64,000 bases of DNA from the NCBI GenBank assembly GCA_023362775.1, contig JALMGJ010000008.1, positions 20,374,501 through 20,438,500 on the forward strand, read 5' to 3'. The notes under the pieces are model-generated. The model was not told the DNA's origin and made no database searches. It saw nothing but the letters and a program-made list of their open reading frames with translations. A program made the position numbers and the translations under genes. Positions 46,940 to 57,519 of this stretch are shown in pieces; position 1 is the stretch's first letter; each line of letters starts with the position of its first letter. The DNA comes from Charina bottae. Taxonomy: Eukaryota; Chordata; Lepidosauria; Squamata; Charinaidae.

Positions 46940-47668
46940 TTGTCACACAGAGCAGAAACCATCCCCACCTCCATGGATTCCAAAAAGAATGAAAATCAGC
47001 ACCTGAGAACAGCTCTGAAGGCCTGTGGATATCCAAATTGGGCCTTCACCAAATCTAAATCTACCAGACCTAAAACAGCGGCAGATAGGGCTGAGACTCA
47101 GAGTAAACGAAAGAACCTGGTCATTCCCTACATGGCTGGAGTGTCTGAAAAGATAAAACGGATATTTGGCAAACACCACATACCTGTATATTTCAAACCC
47201 ACCAACACACTGAGACAGAGGCTTGTACACCCCAAAGATCAAACTCCAAAACACAAGAAAAGCAATGTAGTGTATGCAATCCAGTGCAGTGTGGAGTGCT
47301 CTGAACTCTACATTGGAGAAACCAAACAACTTTTGTACAGGAGGATGGCCCAACACAGGAGAAGTAACACCACAGGACCAGAGTCAGCAGTTTATCTTCA
47401 TTTAAAGGAAAAAGGACACTCATTTGAGGACATTAATGTTCACATTTTAGACAGAGAAGATAGGTGGTTTGAGAGAGGGGTCAAGGAGTCCATTTATGCC
47501 AACTTGGAAAATCCTTCCTTGAATAGAGGTGGGGGCCTCAGGCACAATCTTTCTTCCATCTTTCTCCCGGCTCTGTCTTCTGTGCCTAGGAAGATTAAGA
47601 CCATTTCACAAGCTCAACAGCAGCATGGTGATCTTAACGATCCTCCTTTAGATAATAAAAGGACTTAA
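46940..47668 (+). pseudogene. Penelope GIY-YIG endonuclease fragment
   Basis: An open frame of about 242 codons (it opens with TTG, so no real start is implied) carries KACGYPNWAFTK near residue 27, a basic linker, then the GIY-YIG nuclease: NVVYAIQC (109-116), a CX3C pair (C116, C120), LYIGETK (123-129), YRRMAQHRR (133-141) and KESIYANLENPSLN (182-195) with the expected Glu and Asn. The nuclease core looks complete. The upstream RT domain is absent. Confidence 0.85.
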
Positions 47669-47758
47669 AATACATCTCAATATAACCATGACCCCAGGTG
47701 TAAGGTCACACAGCTACCTAGAAACATATTTAGGATTCCCTTACCAACTTTGCTCAGA

Positions 47759-47790
47759 CTGAAGAAGCTCCTTGGATAAGGAGCAAAACG
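47759..47790 (+). ncRNA. Hammerhead-like motif, right Penelope arm
   Basis: CTGAAGA at 47759-47765, stem gctcctt/aaggagc at 47767-47784 with loop ggat, then AAAACG. It is the same fold and the same G-to-A change as in the left arm, so the change predates or was copied between the arms. Confidence 0.45.
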
Positions 47791-47853
47791 TTTCCACTGA
47801 GAAAATAGAAATCCAGTTGACATGATTCAAGCTACAGACACATTTATATGCTG

Positions 47854-48540
47854 CGTGTGCAATTATATTTAATACATGTCAGTCTTGCCTATATGCCATC
47901 ATGGACTCAGTACTGTACATGAAATTTTCAAATAATCTCATATTTAGAGTCTCTTGCTTAGCTCATGCAAATTATCATCGTTATTTGTATTTAGTGCATA
48001 GAAAAAATAATTTGCATATTATCTAATAAATATCAAGTACATATAAATATAAATTTGTACTAGAAACAATGGCAAAAATATCTCTTGTGTGTCACATTCA
48101 GTGCTGAGTTTGGGAAAAAAACAGAAGAAGCATGCTGCTGTATAAAGAGTGTTCATTTAGTAAAACATAGGAAGAATTATTTGATATAAATTAAATTTCA
48201 TTACTGCTCATAGTCTTACGTGATCATACTAGTATGTGTTTGACTGATTTAGTAGAATACAAGTAGAATAAAGACAATTATTCAGTGACTGAACAAAAGA
48301 GAAACAAACAAGAACAAGATTTTTTAATGAGAATATACTGTAGGATATCAGAGTATAGTAAACTAGAGTATCTACCTTTTATAAGTACACTTCATATATT
48401 GTTCCCCATAGACTTTAATCACATGCCTATTAGATAGCTATCTTTTAATATTTTACAATATGCATATTTGTTTTGAGGTGTTTGTTTCCTCTTCTGATCT
48501 ATTTTTTAAATTATGTTTGTTAGAAATTCAGGATACTGCA
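47854..48540. other. NDNF intron 1, nothing recognised
   Basis: AT-rich, without identifiable features. Confidence 0.5.
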
Positions 48541-48542
48541 GA

Positions 48543-48717
48543 ACACTCTCTCAGCCCAACTCACCTCACAGGGTTGTTGTTGTGGGGAAAATAGGAGGAG
48601 GAAGGAGTATTAGGTATGTTCACCGCCTTGAGTTATTTATAAAAATAATAAAGGCAGGATAGAATGGATGGATGGATGGATGGATGGATGGATGGATGGA
48701 TGGATGGATGGATGGAA
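48543..48717 (+). mobile_element. MIR-like SINE 3' half with (ATGG)n tail
   Basis: The SINE is 5' truncated, starting cactctctcagcccaactca, and ends aataaaggcaggat. Its tail is a clean ATGG array (48663-48717). Confidence 0.88.
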
Positions 48718-49353
48718 ATTGTTGTCTATGTGACTATTCATCTGAAAGAGAAACTCCCAAAACTCCCAAAACCAATTTTTGATAGGTACTAGAGTTAGGG
48801 AAACCACTAGCAGGGAAAGATTATAAATCAGATCTTGAGTTCAGTGAAACTTATTGTCAGGACTGAAGCCTTAAGGATATGAATTGCTTGCACTGCAGAA
48901 CAAAAGAAAAGTTCGTTCCAACCAAGTATTCTTCTGCCTTGATATGTGTCTTTAAAAAACCCCCAAAGTATTTGTCTTAAGACATGGTGGAATCTGAAAG
49001 GAAGGAGATTCAAAGAAAATTAAAGTCTTTCCCTGTATTTTCCCTGTACTCTCCCTTCCTGCCCTGAAAAGCCTCTCCTGAGGGTTGGAGGAGCTTTCCA
49101 TTTATTAAAGTTACCCTGCTCAGCACTTTTATACACAGAGCAGCCAACTTAAAAGGTTCCAGTTTGAGGCTATGGGAAGATGTAGGGATAAGAAAATTGG
49201 TGGAGATTGGTGGGCTGTTGGGATAAGGCAGGAAAATCAATTTGTGCATACTTCTTCAGTTAGTTTTCATCTGGAGTTAATATCCTTAATACATGGATAG
49301 TAATTGCTATGTTTACAATATGATTTACCGTGCATCATTTTTATTTCTCTAGG

Positions 49354-49547
49354 ATGCTCTTGATGAGATGCTCCATGTCCTACCTCCTCCTTCTGCTACC
49401 ATTTAGCTCCTGGATGCAGAAACTACCTACTAGAGATGAAGAACTTTTTCAGATGCAGATCCAGGACAAAACCTTTTTCCATGATTCTTCAGTACTCCCT
49501 GATGGAGCAGAGATCAGTAGCTATCTCTTCAGAGGAACACCCAAAAG
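49354..49547 (+). CDS. NDNF: NDNF coding exon 2 (start codon, signal peptide)
   Basis: NDNF is a secreted glycoprotein acting on neurons and endothelium (known from mammals). The exon begins at 49353 after a tttatttctctag acceptor, and ATG follows one base later. Residues 1-21 form a signal peptide with the hydrophobic core SYLLLLLPFSS. Mature sequence then begins near QKLPTRDEELFQMQ, followed by FFHDSSVLPDGAEISSYLF, all strongly conserved NDNF text. The exon ends at 49547 (aaaag|gtatat), splitting the Arg codon 65. ATGs at 49363 and 49375 are alternative starts within the signal peptide. The open frame upstream begins at GTG in the intron and is not used. Confidence 0.9.
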
Positions 49548-49589
49548 GTATATTGATTCAAGGCAAAGTAAAGTTAAGGAGATATATAA

Positions 49590-49724
49590 CTTGTCTTATC
49601 TTGATTCCTGGCAACTACATGGACAAGTCCATGCAATTTTCTTGGCAACATATTTTTCCAGAAATCGTTTGCCATTGCCTTCTTCTTAGGGCCGAGAGAG
49701 AGTGACTGGCTCAAAGTCACCCAG
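49590..49724 (-). mobile_element. tRNA-derived SINE, first half (interrupted)
   Basis: The text gattcctggcaactacatgg, cgtttgccattgccttcttc and gagagagtgactggctcaaa followed by gtcacccag is the reverse of a longer MIR-like SINE variant. It breaks off at cccag (49720-49724) and resumes at about 50804. It starts only some 45 bp after the NDNF exon 2 donor. Confidence 0.65.
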
Positions 49725-50802
49725 TGTCAGCCTTGCGAGGTAGACCAGACAGGAAACATGGCCAGATGAGCTAATTCTACTTTATTGTAAGGTTATATTA
49801 ACAGAATCTTGCAAGTTTGAGAGTACATTTTCCTCCCCGTCCCCTTTACAGCCCAAGAAACTAGGGAGGGTCTCTTCTGAGCCTCTTGCCCTGCCTGCAT
49901 TCCTGCTGAGGGCCTGTGTTGCCAAGAGTCCAAGCGCCTTGATCAGGGGCCCGGGTAATTGGTTCTTTTAGATCCATAGATAATAGCATGCCAGTGGATA
50001 AAGAAACTTAAAGCTTTATTATAAACTTAAGCAAACGAAGTCAAACAAAAACACAGTTTAAACAGATTACACAAAGCATAACAAGCATAGCATACAGAAA
50101 GAAATACATACATACCAAACAAGGTAATACCTAATCTCCTATAGACTGCCAGGAGCCCCCTAATAAGGACAGCGGAGATACCCCAAGGTGGCAATTTTCA
50201 CAGCACCCAGCACTCAGGCCTGTGTGGACTCCCAAAACTCCAAAGACAATACTAAGGCTTTTATCAAAGCCTGGCTTCCAAACCCCGTGACCAAGCCCAG
50301 ACTGACCTTGACTGGGATTCCTTCTGGGGCCGGGCACCTGTCCATGACATCATTCCCAGAGCCTGGGAAGCTATCAGATAAGCCAGTGCCTAAGCATAAA
50401 CTATTTCTTATCATCCCCCCACCACTCCAAGCCACTAGAGGGGCGGCTGGAGGAGTGAACTTATGCTTAAACTTAACAAGCTGGGGGTTTTCTCTCCCCC
50501 CACTTCCCACAAAGATATGTTCTGGAGGGCTGTTGGAGGAGTGGGTATATTCTTCTTCTTCTCCGCCTCCCATGCCAAGCAGAAATAAAAACAAGCCAAT
50601 AAAACATCAGTATAACTCAAAATAAACTCTAATCTCCTAGGTGTGGGGAAGGAAAATCAAAGCATGCCACCTAACTCCTCGAAATACAAAGGTCTTCCGC
50701 AGGTTGCCACTACAGGGCCAAGTTGCCTTTTATCTGACTGTTCCTTTGGCTGCGTCTCTTTGCCCTGTCTCCCAAGGTTATTCCCACATACTATTACCCC
50801 CA
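49725..50802 (-). mobile_element. LTR-like insertion of about 1.08 kb inside a SINE
   Basis: The block starts tgtcagcc and ends ctattaccccca, so on either strand it has TG...CA-type ends. It is flanked by cccag (49720-49724 and 50799-50803, the second overlapping the end). SINE sequence continues directly on both sides. On the minus strand AATAAA signals occur (near 50016 and 49774). No coding frame is credible. A solo LTR is the best guess; boundaries are uncertain by a few bases. Confidence 0.5.
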
Positions 50803-50803
50803 G

Positions 50804-50868
50804 GTACCTTTGTGTCTAAGGCAGGATTAGTCATAGTCTCCTGGTTTCTAGTCTTTAACCGCTGCTAT
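50804..50868 (-). mobile_element. tRNA-derived SINE, second half
   Basis: Resumes gtacctttgtgtctaaggc, gtctcctggtttctagtc, tttaaccgct, the reverse complement of the SINE head that should follow gtcacccag at 49724. Confidence 0.6.
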
Positions 50869-50869
50869 A

Positions 50870-52440
50870 TATGACTGTTCACTGACAGCTTATTCCAATG
50901 TAGCAGTTTGCAGCCATAATTAAATCTGGGTTCAGATTTATGGGATTAGAAATGTTATAAAATTGAAATCATATGTAAATCTATAAGTTTCAAGAACAGA
51001 AGGTCCAAGAAACCATACAGTGTTTGAAAACTAGAATCAAATTCTGAGCTGGGGAAAAAAAAACCTCCTTGTCCTCTCTCCCTGTAATAAGCATGAAGGT
51101 CCTATTAAAATTTAAGGATTTAGTACAAATATTTTGATGATTAGACAAAAAAGATCAACATATTTATTTAGAAAAGGTTAAATCATTTAAAAAAGTTATT
51201 CTTCCAGTTGGATTTTGTTGAAATAATGCTTCACGTTCAGACTTTCATATAGTCCAGGAAAGACAGTATTTGGAAAAAATTTAAAAAAAAGAATAAGAAG
51301 GAAGATTTGTTTGGAATCTTTTGACAGCTTGCTCCTATAGAGTAAACCTAAAGCAAAGAAACTAAAGTAGGATTAAAATACATCACCCCCAAATTTAAAA
51401 ACAAGTAAACAATATAAAAATATGTTATTTTAAAACAATGTCCCATCCTGAGAAGGAAAAAGAGAAACAAGATTACAAGGAATTATTGTTGTCAGACTAA
51501 TATGAAGAAAAGAAAGGATGCTGTACCTACAGATTTCCTCATAGTGCTTACTACATCTCGGCAAATACCTTACATTCCCAACTTTGTGAGTGTATGTGTA
51601 AAGTTACAGTATATGTTTCTTTTATTCTCTCATTCTCCCCACCCCACCTCATGCTAAATTCCCCCCTTCCCCCAAGGCTTGGTTTTTCTTGATGCCTTCA
51701 GCAGTAGAGTTCTGGAAACATTCCTAAGAATGACGCTATGACATAACATAGTTTCATTCCCATGAGTATTCTTTGGGGTGGGAGAGTGTTGAAAATCCTG
51801 TTGTAAATAAAATAAAATAAATACATAAAATTCAATGTAAATAAAAGCTTTTAGTCATCTCATCTTTAAATGAAAAACCTTTATTCCCTAAAATCTTCAA
51901 TTTTCAAGGTTGTTTGCTCTTACCTCCAAACTTCATTAACACTTTTGGGCTGGATCTTCACTCCAGCATTAATATTTGCTTTTCTCTTCACCCAACAATA
52001 ACATTCACATATACCTTTACTGTAAAGAAGGTGCAAATTTTCACCAAGACCTGTATTTAAATACATTTGCAACAGTATGATTTATTGCTTAACCAAGTAT
52101 GTTAATTTAACCACTATAAAATACATGGTTAATGAGAAGATCACAGAGTTCAGATAATATAAAATATGAAATCACTGCTTTTACAAGTTTTAAGACATTA
52201 AAAAATCAAGGTTTTTTTGTATACTGCAAAAAACACATATATTCATATGACAAATCATTCTGTAGTATTAAAAAATAGTTCTATATTATTATGAAAAGAT
52301 CCATGAATATAATTATTCATGTGAAAAGATTATAACAAAGGGGAAGGATTCCTATAGAGAAAACAGATGAATTATGATATATATTACATTTAATGTTAAA
52401 TATAGCATATTATTAAATTTGCTATTTTATTGCTGTCATG
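50870..52440. other. NDNF intron 2, nothing recognised
   Basis: AT-rich intron sequence with no identifiable element. Confidence 0.5.
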
Positions 52441-52442
52441 CT

Positions 52443-52526
52443 AGTGTATGTGTATGTATGTGTGTGTATGTATATATGTATGTGTGTATGTATGTATTTG
52501 TGTGAGTGTGCGTGTGTGTGTGTATC
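52443..52526. repeat. (TGTA)n/(TG)n microsatellite, intron 2
   Basis: Mixed TGTATG and TG units, ending about 74 bp before the exon 3 acceptor. Confidence 0.9.
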
Positions 52527-52599
52527 CTTTGAAAAGTTCATTTAATTGGCCTCACGTTATATTGTGAAGAAAATCATGCTTTTATTAATCTTTCCATAG

Positions 52600-52724
52600 G
52601 TATTTTTTTGTGGTAGAGGAAGATAATACACCGTTAGCAGTTACAGTAACTCCTTGTGATGCACCTTTGGAATGGAAGCTGAGTTTGCAAGACCTCCCTG
52701 AAGAATCGAGTGGAGAAGGCTCAG
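52600..52724 (+). CDS. NDNF: NDNF coding exon 3
   Basis: The acceptor tttccatag| precedes 52600 and the donor ggctcag|gtaaat follows 52724. The 125-nt exon completes Arg65 and codes for YFFVVEEDNTPL, TVTPCDAPLEWKLSLQDLP and EESSGEGS, ending after the first base of Gly107. The sequence is close to mammalian NDNF. Splice phases match exons 2 and 4. Confidence 0.92.
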
Positions 52725-52845
52725 GTAAATTAGAGCAAAGACCAAACAAAGGATATTAATTTTATATTAGTCAATTAGTATTGACTAATGGCCTCATTTA
52801 CCTGTATTATGTTTGAAATAAATTAAATGCATTATTGTGCATCTT

Positions 52846-52890
52846 ATTATTATTATTAGTAGTAATAGTAGTAGTAGTAGTAGTTGTAGT
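52846..52890. repeat. (ATT)n/(TAG)n microsatellite
   Basis: Short ATT run passing into TAG units, in intron 3. Confidence 0.85.
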
Positions 52891-53301
52891 ATATTTTTAA
52901 TTTAGACAATGGGAAGTGTTTGTGAGACTTTCTTCCTCAAGTCTAAAAATAACTGCATAAAATTCTTCTTGAGTTTGGACTGTAGCACAATTTGTTTTTC
53001 CTCCTAATGTCTGGCTGTTCTGAATACTGTAATAGGATTCCAATATTATTTATACAATAACTGAATGCTTTGAAAACATGTCCATATGTCATTTTATAAT
53101 TATGTGTCCACAAAAGTTGATTTTAGCAATTTAGTTTATACATACATATAAACATATCCCTTTCCAAAATCTCGCTCTCTCTTTTTGTAGTTAATTGTTT
53201 TACTGTATTATAAGATGCAAATAATACATTATAGAATACAGATATCAGTGGGTACAGCAGTATTTGTACAATATAAACTAGAAATTGCTAACTCTGTAAT
53301 A

Positions 53302-53625
53302 CAGGGCTTTCCAAAGTGCCGCCGCTGGCGACACACCCGGCGGCGGCGGCAGCGGCGGCGACACGCGCGCGCACGGCGGCGGTGCGGGGGGGCGTGCGGC
53401 GGCGCGCGCGTGCACGGCGGCGGCGCGGGGGGACGTGCGGCGGCGCGTGCGCGCACGGCGGCGCGCAGGAGGGGCGTGCGGTGGCGCGGAGGGCGCGCAG
53501 CGGTGCGCGCGTGCATGGCGGCCACCGTGCACGCGCGCACCGCCGCTTCCGGGTGGTGTGGCGACACACCACGCTGTGTGTGGCGACACACTTTTGTGTC
53601 GCGACACACAGTTTGGAAAGCTCTG
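53302..53625. mobile_element. Very GC-rich hAT MITE in NDNF intron 3
   Basis: Ends cagggctttccaaagtg and acagtttggaaagctctg are inverted repeats. The flanking 8 bp ctgtaata is identical on both sides (53294-53301 and 53626-53633), diagnostic of a hAT insertion. The interior is dominated by GGC, GCGC and CpG-rich runs plus a gtgtcgcgacaca palindrome near the right end. The many long open frames on both strands (up to 138 codons) are Arg/Ala low-complexity by-products of GC content. The perfect TSD suggests recent insertion. Confidence 0.92.
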
Positions 53626-53682
53626 CTGTAATAATTTAGATTATGTAAACCATTTTTTAAGGAAAAAACCTTTATATCAATG

Positions 53683-53909
53683 TTTGGTCTAGAGGTTAAG
53701 GCTCCAGGCTGGAATCCAGGAGTCTGTGAGTTCTAGTCCCGCCTGAGGCATGAAAGCTGGCTGGGTGACCTTGGGCCAGTCACTCTCTCTCAGCCCAACT
53801 CACCTCACAGGGTTGTTGTTGTGGGGAAAATAGGAGGAGGAAGGAGTATTAGGTATGTTCGCTGCCTTGAGTTATTTATAAAAATAATAAAGGCAGGATA
53901 AAAAAAAAA
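53683..53909 (+). mobile_element. MIR-like tRNA SINE
   Basis: tttggtctagaggttaaggc, gggtgaccttgggccagtca, then aataaaggcaggat and an A-rich tail. Nearly full length, lacking the first few head bases. It lies in NDNF intron 3. Confidence 0.88.
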
Positions 53910-54315
53910 TCTAAAAAAATCTAAACTATAATTCTGAGATGTTAATGAACATAAGGTTGCTTGAATTGCACAATTAAAGCTAAGTGTGACATTGATAGAC
54001 TGTTGTGAAATGCATTGAATTATTTTGTAATATAATAAGGATTCTATCTTGGGCTTGATAGTGAATACTGAGGTCTCCATTGTATTATTATTTATTGCTG
54101 TTTATACATATTAAAAGGAGAAAAAAAAGGAAAATGAGAACAAAGAGAGAAAAAAATAAAAAATAAAAAAGCTACTTGGAAAAACAGATAACTTCCCCCA
54201 TCTTTATACTCCAACTGATTTTCAGCATTTATAAACCTTTATACCCCCTTAGAAACCATCCTGTGTTTGCGTCTGCTTTGCTTCAAAATCCCTCCTTTTT
54301 GTTTATCTCTTCTAG

Positions 54316-55709
54316 GTGAACCAGAGCCACTTGAACAGCAGAAACAGCAGATTGTTAGTGAAGAAGGCACAGAGCTGTTTTCATATAGAGGAAATGATGT
54401 TGAGTATTTTGTATCCTCTACCTCACCTTCAGGGTTATACCAGCTAGAACTCTGGTCAACAGAAAAGGATACAAACTTTAAAGTCTATGCTAGTACAACT
54501 CCAGAGTCAGACCAGCCATATCCCGAACTACCTTATGATCCAAGAGTTGACGTCACTTCTCTTGGCCGTACAACTGTCAGTTTGGCGTGGAAACCTAGCC
54601 CTACAGCTTCAGTACTGAAACAGCCAATACAATATTGTGTGGTCATTAATAAAGAACATAATTTCAAAAGCCTCTGTGCTGTTGAGACTAAACAGAGTGC
54701 TGATGATACATTTATGAGGGCTCCTAAACCTGGTCTGGATTTTAGCCCCTTTGATTTTGCCCATTTTGGATTTTCTTCCAACAGTAATTCTGGGAAAGAA
54801 CGCAGCTTCTTAAAACCAACATCAAAGCTTTATTCAAAGCTTTATTCAAAGCCTAAGGTTGACCTGGAAAAGATATGTATTGGAAACAAGAACATATTTA
54901 CTGTATCTGAACTGAAACCTGGTACACAGTACTATTTTGATATATTTGCTGTAAATGTCAACACAAATATGAGTACTGCCTATGTTGGTACTTTTGCAAG
55001 AACTAAAGAAGAGGCCAAACAGAAGACAGTTGATTTAAAAGATGGGAAGGTTACAGATGTGTTTGTCAAGAGAAAAGGCTCCAAATTTTTGCGGTTTTCT
55101 CCTGTTTCGTCACATCAAAAAGTTACATTTTTTGTTCACTCATGTCTCAATGCCATACAAATCCAAGTCAAAAGAGATAGGAAACTTCTATTGTCTCAAA
55201 ATGTTGAAGGTGTCCATCAGTTTCAACTTAGGGGAAATCCAAAAGCTAAATACCTCATTCGTCTGAAAGGAAATAAGAAAGGAGCTTCTGTATTGAAGTT
55301 TTTGGCTACAACAAGGCCTAGTAAGCAGTCATTTCCATCTCTTCCTGAAGATACAAGAATTAAAGCCTTTGATAAACTTCGTACATGTTCCTCAGTCACA
55401 GTGGCATGGCTAGGTACTCAAGAAAGAAACAAGTTTTGCATCTACAAGAAAGAAGTAGATGATGATTATAATGAGGAGAAAAAGAAAAGAGAACAAAATC
55501 AGTGTCTGGGACCAGACTTGAGGAAAAAATCAGAAAAAGTCCTCTGTAAGTATTTTCACAGTCAAAACCTACAAAAAGCAGTTACCACAGAGACAATTAA
55601 AGGTATAAAGCCTGGCAAATCCTACCTTCTGGATGTTTATGTCATAGGACATGGAGGGTACTCTGTCAAATATCAAAGCAAATTGGTGAAAACAAGAAAA
55701 TTCTGTTAG
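54316..55709 (+). CDS. NDNF: NDNF coding exon 4 (FN3 domains, stop)
   Basis: The acceptor tatctcttctag| precedes 54316, and the stop TAG is at 55707-55709. The exon supplies residues 107-570, so the joined protein is 570 aa, close to the mammalian length of about 568. An FN3-like region covers roughly residues 180-338 (DPRVDVTSLGRTT, CIGNKNIFTVSELKPGTQYY, GTFARTKEEAKQ). A second spans about 452-566 (DTRIKAFDKLRTCSSVTVAW ... KSYLLDVYVIGHGG), ending TRKFC with a C-terminal Cys. NMS at residue 324 is a glycosylation sequon. A 4-residue KLYS repeat at 277-284 comes from a 12-bp tandem duplication near 54826-54849. The open frame extends 49 nt into the intron and should not be included. Confidence 0.95.
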
Positions 55710-57390
55710 GCATCTTTTACATAAAAATCAGCAGAACATTACTAGATGGACTAACTACTTATACAGAATAGAAGTTGTGAACTGTATTGGTACTATGTAT
55801 AGAAGATATTAACATCTATATTTATGTTCACAGAAGTAATTAAAAAGACTGAGACTAGTGCTCTTCGTTGGTATCTGACGGTTGCATTATCATGCATCTG
55901 GTGGTCTATGTTTGATGATCAGTAGATAACCAAGATAGCAGGGAATATCGAAGAACCTGCCATTTTTTTCTTCCATATTGCATGAATGCTTCTAAATTAT
56001 TTTATCATATCAAAGGCTAAAACAAATCATTCAGTGCCATATTAGTCATATGAAACATATGAAACATATAAAACAAAACTTCCACCCAATCTCTTTTCAT
56101 AGACTAAGGTTTATGTAAATTATTTTTACAGTCTTCTTTAATATTATGTTTCCACATTGTAAACTATGAAAAATCTTTTCCTGTTAAAAAAATTGATCTA
56201 AATTAAGTATTAACTGGACTTTCCAGTTTTATTGTTAATATAAATTCCTATCTGATTAATTTTAAATGCTTAAAAAGTTTATGTATTTTATGTACAAAAT
56301 TGTCAGTCATTATATTCCTGTATATAAAATTAAAATATTAGATTATACATTCCTATTCATCTTGATGTTTCATATATCTACATAGATATATACATATACA
56401 TAAATTTGTATAATTGTGAATGCATTTTGAGCATCTTTAATTAGTAAGCATTTTATATCTGAAGATCATTAACTATTAGTATATTGCAAATCTTTTAGCA
56501 CTGTTGATAATACACAATTTGTCAGATCAATCATTTCATATGTATTAAAACAATAACATAATCTACTGGTGCTTAAAATTGGTAGAAGCTGATATGGATG
56601 CCTATTTCTTTTAATTCATGATAATAGCTTGACATGGCATACATTAAGCAAAATCCAATGAATAATCAAGCTTTCTTACTTTCTGCTGATTCCCAATATA
56701 TTTATGTCCTTGTAATTATATTTTGGATTGTACTTTGTGACTTACATATTGAAGAACACTTCACAGATACAAATGAAAGGAAGGCAAACATGGATTGTTA
56801 AAACTGTTTATTTTCTGCATTTTCATAGAAATCAGATTAAAAATTAGATCTTCGTCAAGCAGTTCATTTTTGTTTTCATTTGTTTTCCTGAAAAAGCAAT
56901 TCTAGCAATTGTTTTCATATTTTGAAAACAGATTTTTCAAGATTTACACACATATACATACATACATACATACATACATACAGTACATACACACACACAC
57001 ACTTTAGCTACACATACTCTAACTTTAAAATTTGAAGGAAGAATTGAATGAAATATATAGGAAGGGTAATCTTTTTTCTGGTAGCAAAGCCTGCAAAAAA
57101 TGCAAAGCAGATTAGGATAAAGAACAATGTGGGCATGCGGCGTGAAAACACTTTTCTGATGGAATGCTGGCTAATGGGCAAGACTGCCTTTATAATATAT
57201 AAACTCAAATACTGTATGAATATGTGTGTGCATATGTGTAGATCAAGTATTAGCTGTAAAACTCTTAAGGATCTAGTTCCCTATTTTTTCAGAGGGATTC
57301 CAATAACTTCCTGGTTGATTGTGAGACTATAGTCCGTAATTTTGCAGCTGTATCCTTTTCCCAAATGCACAAATTCTCATTTGAGTACAG
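55710..57390 (+). other. NDNF 3' UTR and downstream sequence
   Basis: AT-rich sequence after the stop. No canonical AATAAA was found close downstream. The variant ATTAAA occurs near 55838, 56329 and 56542, so the polyadenylation site is unresolved. An (ACAT)n/(AC)n microsatellite lies at 56950-57002. Confidence 0.5.
56950..57002. repeat. (ACAT)n and (AC)n microsatellite
   Basis: ACAT units followed by an AC run. Confidence 0.9.
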
Positions 57391-57518
57391 CATCACCGAT
57401 GTAATGAACATGAATTTGAGTAAACTCCGGGTGACAGTGGAGGACAGGAAGGCCTGGCATGCTATGGTCCATGAGGTCACGAAGAGTTGGACACGACTAA
57501 ACGACTGAACAACAAAAA
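57388..57518 (+). mobile_element. BovB LINE 3' end, 5'-truncated
   Basis: agcatcaccgatgtaatgaa, gagtaaactccgggtgacag, gaggtcacgaagagttggac and gactaaacgactgaac plus an A-rich tail. It belongs to the CAA-tailed subfamily seen at 36320-37170 and 26588-26876. Confidence 0.88.
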
Positions 57519-57519
57519 A

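Larger units (their letters stand above)
46563..47839 (+). mobile_element. Penelope-like element with inverted arms
   Basis: Perfect 14-bp direct repeats acatttatatgctg flank it at 46549-46562 and 47840-47853. The central part encodes the C-terminal GIY-YIG endonuclease of a Penelope-like element. The right arm (about 47640-47835) is repeated inverted on the left (about 46600-46803), followed on the left by inverted pieces of coding sequence (46838-46895). Inverted terminal copies of this kind are known for Penelope-like elements. Both arms hold the same hammerhead-like fold. The reverse transcriptase is missing, so this copy is 5' truncated. Confidence 0.88.

Noticed and set aside
49330..49353. 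Upstream extension of NDNF exon 2 frame from 49330
   Set aside because: It begins at GTG inside the polypyrimidine/acceptor region. The ATG at 49354 just after the acceptor gives a proper signal peptide.
50188..50625. 145-codon + strand frame in intron 2
   Set aside because: Opposed by a similar minus-strand frame and located in the LTR-like insert. No viral or cellular domain motif seen.
53215..53631. Arg/Ala-rich open frames up to 138 codons
   Set aside because: By-products of the GC-rich hAT MITE. Long frames appear on both strands in several phases.
54267..54315. N-terminal extension of the exon 4 frame
   Set aside because: It is intronic sequence ahead of the tctag acceptor. Splice phase from exon 3 fits 54316.
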